Origin: Pseudoxanthomonas winnipegensis | GTDB lineage: Bacteria > Pseudomonadota > Gammaproteobacteria > Xanthomonadales > Xanthomonadaceae | DNA length: 64,000 nt | Reading direction: 5' to 3' | Assembly (NCBI RefSeq): GCF_004283755.1 | Contig: NZ_SHMH01000003.1 | Location: 401,135-465,134, forward strand | Part shown: piece after piece, positions 19,159 to 26,077 of the stretch | Numbering within the stretch: position 1 is the first letter of the stretch | How the letters are laid out: every line of letters begins with the position of its first letter | Position numbers and translations under genes: made by a program | Notes under the pieces: generated by a model | Told to the model about the DNA's origin: nothing | Database searches by the model: none | What the model saw: only the letters and a program-made list of their open reading frames with translations

Positions 19159-20313
19159 ATGTCTAGTTTCCTGGGCGCCAACGTTCGTTTGGCGCGCCTC
19201 TTCCATGGGCTCACCATGGAAGATGTTGCTTCGCGTATCGATAAGACACGGCAGTATGTGCACAAAGTGGAGACCGAGCAGATCGAGCCTCCGCCTTCAG
19301 ATATTGAGGCGATCGCCGCTCTGACGCAGGTCCAGCCTGCGTTCTTTTTTTCTGCGCCCGTCTCTCCGATCACTGAAGAACAGTGTCACTTCCGTAAAAG
19401 GATGGGGACGCGTGTTGGCGTTAAACAAGTTGCTCTGGCAAAAGGCGAGGTATTTAGGCGCTTGGTTGGCTCGTTGGAGCGCCAGTTGGATTTGCCTGTC
19501 AACACTATTCCGCAGATTGACGTCGCAAGTCTGTTAGAGATTGAACAAGCTGCCGAGCAGTGTCGTCGCATTTGGGGCTTGGGGTTAGGCCCAATCGATA
19601 ACATGACGCGTCTGGCTGAGAATGTTGGTGCCGTTGTGACTTCTTTTAAAGGTGTCTCTAGAGAGATCGATGCTTATTCGATAAGTGCCGCAAGGCCGAT
19701 CATCGTCTTGAACGCTGACGAATCTTCAGCCTGTCGACTGCGCTTTGATGTCGCACACGAGCTGGGACATCTGGTCATGCATGTTGGCACTGTCACGGGA
19801 GACCGCAAGACTGAGGGGGAGGCGAATCGGTTTGCGGGAGCGTTTCTGTTGCCGCGTAGTTCTTTCGTCAAAGAATTTCCTAAGCTTCGTGGTCGGCATC
19901 TGAACTGGCAAGGCTTAGTGGAAATGAAGATGCGTTGGAAAGTCAGCAAGTCGGCGCTTCTTTATCGCGCTAAGCAGCTCAGCTTGATCTCCGATGAGCA
20001 ATACACCACAGGTGTCATCAGGCTTAGTCGAGGTGGTGAGGCGCGCGGGGAGCATGAGGATTACTTGATTCCAAGGGAAAAGCCGGAATTGTTCTCTCAG
20101 GCGGTTCGTCTGGCCTACACGCATTACCGAATGAGCTTCGATGCTTACTGCCAGTCTTTGAACTTGACGACAAGTCTTGTCGAGGAGTTCGTGGTCTCAC
20201 TTGATGACAAGCCAAGTGCTGCACCTGTGGTCCTGGAAAGCAGTGGCAACGTCATCTCCCTGGCGTCTCGCCGTCTGGCTAACGGAGCCACGGGCATGCG
20301 CAAGCGCGGCTAG
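19159..20313 (+). CDS. XRE-family regulator fused to an ImmA/IrrE metallopeptidase
   Basis: This 384-residue protein joins an N-terminal XRE helix-turn-helix (residues 5-60; GLTMEDVASRIDKTRQYVHK) to an ImmA/IrrE (peptidase_M78) domain. The zinc site is FDVAHELGHLVMH, with HEXXH at residues 200-204 and a downstream glutamate in EGEANRFAGAFLLP. The last 130 residues hold more helices. In phage and ICE systems ImmA cleaves a repressor; in many toxin-antitoxin or stress modules an XRE-ImmA fusion represses its own operon and responds to stress. Here it follows the unknown gene by three bases and shares its AT-rich composition. The target is unknown. Confidence 0.9.
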   Translation: MSSFLGANVRLARLFHGLTMEDVASRIDKTRQYVHKVETEQIEPPPSDIEAIAALTQVQPAFFFSAPVSPITEEQCHFRKRMGTRVGVKQVALAKGEVFRRLVGSLERQLDLPVNTIPQIDVASLLEIEQAAEQCRRIWGLGLGPIDNMTRLAENVGAVVTSFKGVSREIDAYSISAARPIIVLNADESSACRLRFDVAHELGHLVMHVGTVTGDRKTEGEANRFAGAFLLPRSSFVKEFPKLRGRHLNWQGLVEMKMRWKVSKSALLYRAKQLSLISDEQYTTGVIRLSRGGEARGEHEDYLIPREKPELFSQAVRLAYTHYRMSFDAYCQSLNLTTSLVEEFVVSLDDKPSAAPVVLESSGNVISLASRRLANGATGMRKRG

Positions 20314-20912
20314 CAGTCGAGGAATCTTAGCTACTGCTACTGCTGGAGCGTTAGACGATCCATCCCTCCGTAACTAATTGCAGCTCTTGAATTGCCGCTG
20401 TCGCGGGAATCACAAGCAAGAGTGCGCTTAGGCTTTCAGTTGTATTGAGTTCCTTTGCTTCAGACTTGTTATCTGTCTTACGCTTCAGCCACTAGGCACT
20501 CGCAGCGCGCGCTAACACATGCAGCGCTCTGCCGGTCGACAGCTAGGACGGCGAGGACCGCCAGTTGTTGAGCCGGGTTTGCCAGCCGTACAAGGGGGCG
20601 AAGGCAGGGTGCCCCCTCGAGGTCCGCGGTGACATCAATCAGGCGCAGCGCGCTCGTGCTCCCGCCACCGCAATCGCGGATCACAGCGAGTTGATCAGGC
20701 GGATGTCGTTACAGACGGTGATCCAGCTCGGGTCCAAGCTGTTGCGCACATGCAGGCTGCGCGTGCGTTCACTGGATGACGAAGGGTGCATCCGGTACCA
20801 GTGAGCGCTTGCTTAGCACCTAGTTGATTGCCCGTCCTGTTTGCCAGTCATTGGGCGTGCCGGGCAATGAGTCAATCCACAACCAGCGTGGCGCGAAATT
20901 GATCGCTTTTGC
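20314..20912. other. Gene-poor interval with a decayed gene
   Basis: After the island the sequence regains GC over about 200 bases. No intact gene is seen. Positions 20540-20805 carry a relic of a LysR-type gene (listed separately); the rest, on both sides of it, shows nothing I can name. Confidence 0.6.
20540..20805 (-). pseudogene. Relic of a LysR-type regulator gene, related to the one at 21579
   Basis: Read on the minus strand, this stretch contains ERTRSLHVR, VCNDIRLI, VIRDCGGG and LIDVTADLEGAPC, which follow the order of ERTRSLYVR, TCNDTRLI, LIRDGGG and LIDVAADLERGTL in the intact LysR gene 1.1 kb away. The nucleotide match is clear but imperfect, and frame breaks interrupt it, so it is an old homologue rather than a fresh duplication. 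Only the C-terminal effector-domain part is left, which suggests that insertion of the island or toxin-antitoxin pair removed the rest. Confidence 0.75.
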
Positions 20913-21203
20913 TCAAAATCCCGCTTCCTTCTGATGCCGGACGGCCAGGATAATCACGCTGTCGTCTTGGATGCGATACCGGACCACGTAGCCGTCGTCA
21001 CCGAAGTCGATCAGCCAGTCGCGGAATTCGGTTGGCAGGTCTTCGATGGGCCGTCCGATGCGTGGCTGCCGGGCGAGGATCGTGACGCCCTCGCGGATGG
21101 CCTTGATGGCACGCCGGGCGGCGTCGGCGTTCTTGGGCAGCAGGAAACGGTAGAGGCGTTGAATATCTGAGACTGCGGCGGGCGCCCAGCTCAGGTGTGG
21201 CAT
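20913..21203 (-). CDS. parE: RelE/ParE-family toxin
   Basis: This 96-residue protein is a RelE/ParE superfamily toxin. It opens with LSWAPAAVSDIQRLYRFL and ends DGYVVRYRIQDDSVIILAVRHQKE, the standard core strands and C-terminal basic strand. It is probably of the ParE type, which poisons gyrase, rather than the ribosome-dependent RelE type, because of the RIGRPIEDLP segment; this is inference. It overlaps its antitoxin gene by 13 bases. Confidence 0.88.
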   Translation of the reverse strand: MPHLSWAPAAVSDIQRLYRFLLPKNADAARRAIKAIREGVTILARQPRIGRPIEDLPTEFRDWLIDFGDDGYVVRYRIQDDSVIILAVRHQKEAGF

Positions 21204-21469
21204 GCGGGCGGCTCCGCGTCCTCACCCGCTTCCAGCCTGACCATCCACGCGTCGGCTTCGGCTCCGGTCAGATGCAGGCCGGTCCCCTGGAATTCCTCCC
21301 ATGCGCGCAGCGTGTCCTGACGGAAGGCTTCGCGCTGCTCCTCGCGTTCGACGTACTGTGCGATGGCCTCGCGCATGATCCAGTGCGGGGACCGGCGACG
21401 GGTGTCCGCCAGGTGCTGAATGCGCTCTTTCATCGCTTGATCGAGCTTGAGCGAGGTCGGCGATGCCAT
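21191..21469 (-). CDS. CopG-type ribbon-helix-helix antitoxin
   Basis: This 92-residue protein starts with a ribbon-helix-helix domain: TSLKLDQAMKERIQHLADTR, then SPHWIMREAIAQYVEREE. The acidic C-terminus (residues 55-92) is the part expected to wrap around the toxin. It is encoded first in the operon, as is usual, and should autorepress it. The pair lies between a LysR relic and an intact LysR gene, within a region of rearrangement. Confidence 0.88.
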   Translation of the reverse strand: MASPTSLKLDQAMKERIQHLADTRRRSPHWIMREAIAQYVEREEQREAFRQDTLRAWEEFQGTGLHLTGAEADAWMVRLEAGEDAEPPACHT

Positions 21470-21578
21470 GGTCGCGATCCGGTGTAGTCAGAGGTATTAC
21501 CTGTGCCTACCTTATGCCTTCAGCGTTGGGCTGTCCACTTGCTGGGCCCAAGTGTGGGTTCGCAAAGGCGCAGCGGGA

Positions 21579-22550
21579 TCAGCTGTTCGAGCTGATCGAC
21601 TTCCGCTTCGAGGTTTTCCTTGTTCTCCCCACCAGCCGCGCCGGCAATCCCTGCACCGCGCTCACCACGCGCGCCAGCACCAGCTGCGCGGCGCGGCTGG
21701 GTTGGCGGCGGGGGGCGGTGCAGACGGCCAGCTGCAGGGGGCGGGCCTGCCAGCCGTGCAGGGGGACGAAGGCCAGGGTGCCGCGTTCCAGGTCGGCGGC
21801 CACGTCGATCAGGCTCAGCACGCCCACGCCGCCGCCGTCGCGGATCAGCGAGCGGATCAGGCGGGTGTCGTTGCAGGTGGTGACCCGGCGCGGGTCCACG
21901 CCGTGGCGCACGTACAGGCTGCGGGTGCGTTCCTCGATCACCAGCGGCGCGGCGGGCACCAGCAGGCGTTCGTCCAGCAGCCGGCTCATCGCCAGGCTCT
22001 CTTCATCGGCCAGGGCGTGGCCGGGCGGCAGCACGGCGCCGACGGGGATGTCGATGGCGGTGCGCACCTCCAGGTTGCCGTGTTCGACCGGGTCCAGCAG
22101 CACGCCGAAATCCACTTCCGCCGCGGCCACCAGTTCGCTGGCCACGCGGTTGCCCATCACGCGCAGGTCGAAGGAGAAGCCGGGGTATTCGCGGGTCAGT
22201 TCGGCCAGCAGCTGCGGCACGAAGCCCTCGCTCAGCGCGTCGATCAGCGCGATGCTGACGTGGCCGCGGCGCAGGCCGCGCAGGTCGCCGACGCGCTCGA
22301 GGGTGCGGGTGTGCTCCTTGCGCCAGCGCTTGAGATCGCCCAACAGCAGCTCGCCGGCGGCGGTGAGCTTCATGCCGGTGGGCAGGCGTTCGAACAGCTC
22401 GGTCTCCAACTGCTGCTCGGCGCCCTGGATCTGGCGGTGGATGGCCGAAGGCGAGACGTGCAGCACCTCGGCGGCCTTGCGCAGGTTGCCCTGGGCGGCG
22501 ACCTCGATGAAGTAGCTGGCGAAGCGGGAGAAGGGCAGCACCGGGCGCAC
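21579..22550 (-). CDS. hpxR: LysR-type regulator of the purine operon
   Basis: This roughly 323-residue LysR protein has the helix-turn-helix in FSRFASYFIEVAAQGNLRKA and EVLHVSPSAIHRQIQ, and an effector domain with DLRVMGNRVASELVAAAEVD and VTTCNDTRLIRSLIRDGGG. It is transcribed away from hpxD, as hpxR is in Klebsiella, so activation of the hpx operon is likely. The start is uncertain: no ATG lies near the expected N-terminus; GTG at 22550 or TTG at 22568 are the candidates, and the GTG lies in one arm of a 12-base inverted repeat. The symbol rests on position as much as sequence. Confidence 0.85.
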   Translation of the reverse strand: MRPVLPFSRFASYFIEVAAQGNLRKAAEVLHVSPSAIHRQIQGAEQQLETELFERLPTGMKLTAAGELLLGDLKRWRKEHTRTLERVGDLRGLRRGHVSIALIDALSEGFVPQLLAELTREYPGFSFDLRVMGNRVASELVAAAEVDFGVLLDPVEHGNLEVRTAIDIPVGAVLPPGHALADEESLAMSRLLDERLLVPAAPLVIEERTRSLYVRHGVDPRRVTTCNDTRLIRSLIRDGGGVGVLSLIDVAADLERGTLAFVPLHGWQARPLQLAVCTAPRRQPSRAAQLVLARVVSAVQGLPARLVGRTRKTSKRKSISSNS

Positions 22551-22610
22551 CTGTTCTGTTTTTTGCAACGCATGATTGAAAAATCTTGGATGGACTGCAA
22601 CAGGTGCGCC
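22544..22610. promoter_or_regulatory. Inverted repeat in the divergent hpxR-hpxD control region
   Basis: The 12-base word GGCGCACCTGTT at 22544-22555 recurs as its exact reverse complement AACAGGTGCGCC at 22599-22610. The 43 bases between are AT-rich. A symmetric pair in a divergent LysR promoter region fits a regulator binding site, although LysR sites are more often T-N11-A. Confidence 0.5.
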
Positions 22611-22662
22611 GCCGCAAGGTAGGGGCGCACCCCGCAACCGCCCCCGCCAGGTCGCCCGCCTC

Positions 22663-23724
22663 ATGTCCGCCATCGCGTCCGCCCATCCGGCCAATCCCTA
22701 CAGCACGCTGCCGCCGGGCAGCACCTTCACCGAGCACGACTGGCGGCTGCTGGCGCGCCAGTGGCACCCGGTGGCCAACAGCAGCGAGGTCACCGGCGCG
22801 CCGCTGCAGGCGGTGCTGCTGGACGAGGCGCTGGTGGTCTACCGCGTGCACGGCGAGGTGGTGGTGGCACGCGATGTCTGCCCGCACCGCGGCGTGCCGC
22901 TGAGCATGGGCAGCAACGACGGCGAGGGCGTGGTCTGCCCCTATCACGGCCTGCGCTTCGGCGCGGGCGGGCGCTGCAACCGCATTCCCTCCAGCCCCGG
23001 CCAGGCCATCCCGGCCAAGCTGCACCTGGCGACGTATCCCACGGTCGAGCGCTACGGCCTGGTCTGGGTGTGCCTGGCGCCGGATGCGGACAACCCGGCG
23101 CCGCTGCCGGTGATGCCGCACTGGGACCAGGCGGGCTTCCAGCAGATCAACTGTCCGCCGTTCGACATCAACGGCTTCGCCGGGCGGCAGGTGGAAGGCT
23201 TTCTGGATGTGGCGCATTTCGCCTGGATCCATACCGGCACCTTTGCCGACCCGGCCAACCAGCTGGTGCCGGACTACGTGCCGGTGGAGACGCCGACCGG
23301 CTTCACCGTGGACTACGTCAGCAACGTCAGCAACTACGGCGTGGGCTTTCATCACCTGGCCCCGCCGGACTATCCCTGGCTGCGCCACTTCGAGGTGCAC
23401 CTGCCGTTCTGCGCCTCGCTGACCATCCACTTCCCGGGCGATGAGCGGCTGGTGATCTTCAACTGCGCCTCGCCGGTGTCGGCGCGCAGGACGCGGCTGT
23501 TCGTGCCGATCGCGCGCAACTTCAATCTGGACCAGCCGGTGGAGGAGGTGCACGCCTTCAACCTGCGCGTGTTCGAGGAGGACCGGGCCATGGTCGAGCT
23601 GCAGAAGCCCGAGCGCCTGCCGCTGGACATGACGCTGGAGGCGCACATCCCGGCCGACCGCAGTTCCATCGCCTACCGTCGCGGCCTGAAGAAGATGGGC
23701 TTCGGCGAGTTCTTCCTCGCCTGA
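22663..23724 (+). CDS. hpxD: Rieske non-heme iron oxygenase, HpxD-like
   Basis: This 353-residue oxygenase has a Rieske [2Fe-2S] site as DVCPHRGVPL (Cys73, His75) and CPYHGLRF (about Cys92, His95), and a mononuclear iron site in EGFLDVAHFAWIHTG. Together with the reductase encoded next it forms a two-component oxygenase. In Klebsiella HpxDE oxidises hypoxanthine to xanthine in place of a molybdenum enzyme. The divergent LysR gene and the purine genes downstream support the same job here. A related role on another N-heterocycle or methoxyarene remains possible. The ATG at 22663 matches the family start, and the stop overlaps hpxE (TGATG). Confidence 0.88.
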   Translation: MSAIASAHPANPYSTLPPGSTFTEHDWRLLARQWHPVANSSEVTGAPLQAVLLDEALVVYRVHGEVVVARDVCPHRGVPLSMGSNDGEGVVCPYHGLRFGAGGRCNRIPSSPGQAIPAKLHLATYPTVERYGLVWVCLAPDADNPAPLPVMPHWDQAGFQQINCPPFDINGFAGRQVEGFLDVAHFAWIHTGTFADPANQLVPDYVPVETPTGFTVDYVSNVSNYGVGFHHLAPPDYPWLRHFEVHLPFCASLTIHFPGDERLVIFNCASPVSARRTRLFVPIARNFNLDQPVEEVHAFNLRVFEEDRAMVELQKPERLPLDMTLEAHIPADRSSIAYRRGLKKMGFGEFFLA

Positions 23725-24689
23725 TGGATACGATCGAAGTCGTCATCGACGCGATGAGCCGGCAGGGCGCCGGCAATCTGGCCGTCGAACTGGTGCGCGC
23801 CGATGGCCAGGCGCTGCCGGCGTTCGAGGCCGGCGCGCATGTGGACGTGCACCTGCCCGGCGGGCTGGTGCGCCAGTACTCCATCGCCAGCACGCCGGCC
23901 GACACCTCGCGCTATGTGCTGTGCGTGCGCCGCGAGGCCGCCTCGCGCGGCGGTTCGGCCAGCGTGCACGAGCGCCTGCGCGTGGGCCAGCCGCTGACCA
24001 TTTCGGCGCCGCGCAATCTGTTCGCCCTGCGCGCGGGCAGTCACCACGTGCTGGTGGCCGGCGGGATCGGCATCACGCCGCTGCTGGCGATGGCGCACCA
24101 GCTGCAGGCCGGCGGCGCCTCGTTCGAGCTGCATTATTACGTGCGCAGCCGCGGCGAGATCGCCTTCCTGCGCCAGCTGCAGGGCGAGTTCGGCGCGCGT
24201 GCGCATCTGCACAGTGCCGAGGAAGGCCGCGACGCGCGGCAGGTGCTGCCCGCGGCGCTGGACGGGGCGGGCAAGGATCACCAGCTCTACCTGTGCGGGC
24301 CGGGACCGTTCATGGCGCATCTGCGCGAGGCGGCGCTGGCGCGCGGCTGGGACGCGTCGCACATCCACAGCGAGGCCTTCGCGCCAGTCGCGCCGCTGGC
24401 CTCGGCCGAGGCCGGCGCGGACACGGCCTTCGAGGTGGCGCTGGCCTCGAGCGGGCAGGTGTTCACCGTCGCGCCCGAGCGCACCATCGCCGCGGTGTTG
24501 GCCGAGGCAGGCGTGCCGGTCAGCCTGTCGTGCGAGATGGGCCTGTGCGGCGCCTGCCTGACCGATGTGGTCGAAGGCATTCCCGATCATCGCGACACCG
24601 TGCAGAGCGAGGCGGAAAAGGCCAGCAACCGGCAGATCACCCTGTGCTGCTCGCGCAGCCGCAGCCCTCGGCTTACATTGGCGCTGTGA
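23724..24689 (+). CDS. hpxE: Ferredoxin-type reductase, HpxE-like
   Basis: This 321-residue reductase of the VanB/phthalate dioxygenase reductase type passes electrons from NAD(P)H to HpxD. It has the flavin motif LVRQYSIAS near residue 50, the nucleotide-binding GGIGITPLLAMA near residue 113, YLCGPGPFM near residue 190, and a C-terminal plant-type [2Fe-2S] domain with CEMGLCGACLTDV and a later cysteine in ITLCC. It begins in the hpxD stop codon and its own stop overlaps a GTG that could begin hpxY. Confidence 0.9.
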   Translation: MDTIEVVIDAMSRQGAGNLAVELVRADGQALPAFEAGAHVDVHLPGGLVRQYSIASTPADTSRYVLCVRREAASRGGSASVHERLRVGQPLTISAPRNLFALRAGSHHVLVAGGIGITPLLAMAHQLQAGGASFELHYYVRSRGEIAFLRQLQGEFGARAHLHSAEEGRDARQVLPAALDGAGKDHQLYLCGPGPFMAHLREAALARGWDASHIHSEAFAPVAPLASAEAGADTAFEVALASSGQVFTVAPERTIAAVLAEAGVPVSLSCEMGLCGACLTDVVEGIPDHRDTVQSEAEKASNRQITLCCSRSRSPRLTLAL

Positions 24690-24694
24690 CCACG

Positions 24695-26077
24695 ATGGAC
24701 CCTTCCACGCGCCCGGGCGTGCAGCAGAACCTCGACCTGCTCGGCGGCTATACCGCCACGCTGGCGGATTTCCAGGCGCCGTCCTCGGCACCCGCCGAGG
24801 CGGGCGATGCGGTCGATGTGCGTGTGGCCGTGCCCGAGCTGCTGCAGACGCTGCACGCGCGCAATCCGGCGCTGGTGGCCTTCACCCGCATCTTCGAGGC
24901 CGGCCTGACGACAAGCACGGACGCGAACGCGCCGCTGGCGGGCCTGCCGTTCGCGGTCAAGGATCTGTTCGACGTGCGGGGCCTGACCACCACCGCCGGT
25001 GCGGCCATGCGCCTTGCGGCGCCGCCGGCCGCGCGCGATGCGCAGGTGGTGCGCCGGCTCAAGCGCGCCGGCGCGGTGCTGGTGGGCACGACCAATATGG
25101 ACGAGTTCGCCTACGGCTTCGCCACGGTCAATGCGCACTTCGGCACCACGCGCAATCCGCATGATCCGGAACGACTGGCGGGTGGTTCCTCCGGCGGCTC
25201 GGCAGCGGCGGTGGCGGCGGGGCTGGTGCCGTTCGCGCTGGGCTCGGACACCAATGGCTCGATCCGCGTGCCGGCTGCGCTGTGCGGCATTTACGGCCTG
25301 CGCAGCACGCACGGGCAGGTGCCGCTGGAGGGCGTGTTCCCGTTCGTCGAGGCGCTGGACGTGGCCGGGCCGTTCGCGCGGTCGCTGGACGTGCTGCAGG
25401 CGGCGCATGAAGTGATGGCCGATGCGACGCTGGCGCCGGTGGACGTGGGCGCCCTGCGCATCGCGCGGCTGGGGGGCTGGTTCGATGCCAACCTCGATCC
25501 CGCACTGCGCGCCGGGCTCGAGGCGATCTGCGCGGCCTTGGGTGCGGGTGCGAGCGTCGAGCTGCCGCAGGCCAGGACCTCGCGCATGGCGGCCTTCGTC
25601 ATGACCGCGATCGAGGGCGCGTACCTGCATCGTCAGGCACTGCAGGCGCGGCCCGACGCCTTCGATCCGGCCGTGCGCGATCGCCTGCTGGCCGGGCAGC
25701 TGCAGCCGGCGCAGGCGCTGCTGGACGTACAGCGCTTCGCGGCGTGGTTCGCGGAGGCGATGGCGCAGCTGTGGCGCACGGTCGATGTGCTGATCGCGCC
25801 GGCCGTGCCCTGCGTGGCGCCGCGCATCGACCAGGCCACGATCGAGATCGACGGCGCGCCGGTGTCGGCGCGCGCCAACCTGGGGCTGTTCACCCAGCCG
25901 CTGGGGCTGGCCGGCTGTCCGGTGCTGGCCGCGCCGCTGTGGCGGCCGGGCCAGCTGCCGCTGGGCGTGCAGCTGATCGCCGCCCCCGGGCGCGAAGACC
26001 GCCTGTTCGCCGTGGCGCGCGCGCTGGAAGCCAGCGGACTGACCGGCGTGCATTTACCTGCCGGAGCGCAGACCTGA
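24695..26077 (+). CDS. hpxY: Amidase-signature protein HpxY with an AtzG/HpxX-like N-terminus
   Basis: This 460-residue amidase has the Ser-Ser-Lys triad: lysine in FAVKDLFDV near residue 89, serines in AGGSSGGSAAA near 164 and GSDTNGSIRVPA near 188. It matches the AtzE/GatA-like HpxY of the Klebsiella hpxWXYZ cluster. The first 30 residues (DPSTRPGVQQNLDLLGGYTA) resemble the C-terminal half of the small partner AtzG/HpxX, which has no gene of its own here, so the partner may be fused or partly lost. GTG at 24686 is an alternative start. In Klebsiella this set acts at the oxalurate/oxamate end of urate breakdown; the exact substrate of HpxY is not settled. Confidence 0.88.
   Translation: MDPSTRPGVQQNLDLLGGYTATLADFQAPSSAPAEAGDAVDVRVAVPELLQTLHARNPALVAFTRIFEAGLTTSTDANAPLAGLPFAVKDLFDVRGLTTTAGAAMRLAAPPAARDAQVVRRLKRAGAVLVGTTNMDEFAYGFATVNAHFGTTRNPHDPERLAGGSSGGSAAAVAAGLVPFALGSDTNGSIRVPAALCGIYGLRSTHGQVPLEGVFPFVEALDVAGPFARSLDVLQAAHEVMADATLAPVDVGALRIARLGGWFDANLDPALRAGLEAICAALGAGASVELPQARTSRMAAFVMTAIEGAYLHRQALQARPDAFDPAVRDRLLAGQLQPAQALLDVQRFAAWFAEAMAQLWRTVDVLIAPAVPCVAPRIDQATIEIDGAPVSARANLGLFTQPLGLAGCPVLAAPLWRPGQLPLGVQLIAAPGREDRLFAVARALEASGLTGVHLPAGAQT

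Noticed and set aside
18215..20480. Integrase-bearing genomic island with tRNA attachment site
   Set aside because: No integrase, tRNA or direct repeats at the borders were found; only composition and gene type point to transfer.
20565..20804. Plus-strand open frame of 79 codons in the LysR relic
   Set aside because: It is the antisense of the decayed LysR sequence; a matching antisense frame exists opposite the intact LysR gene.
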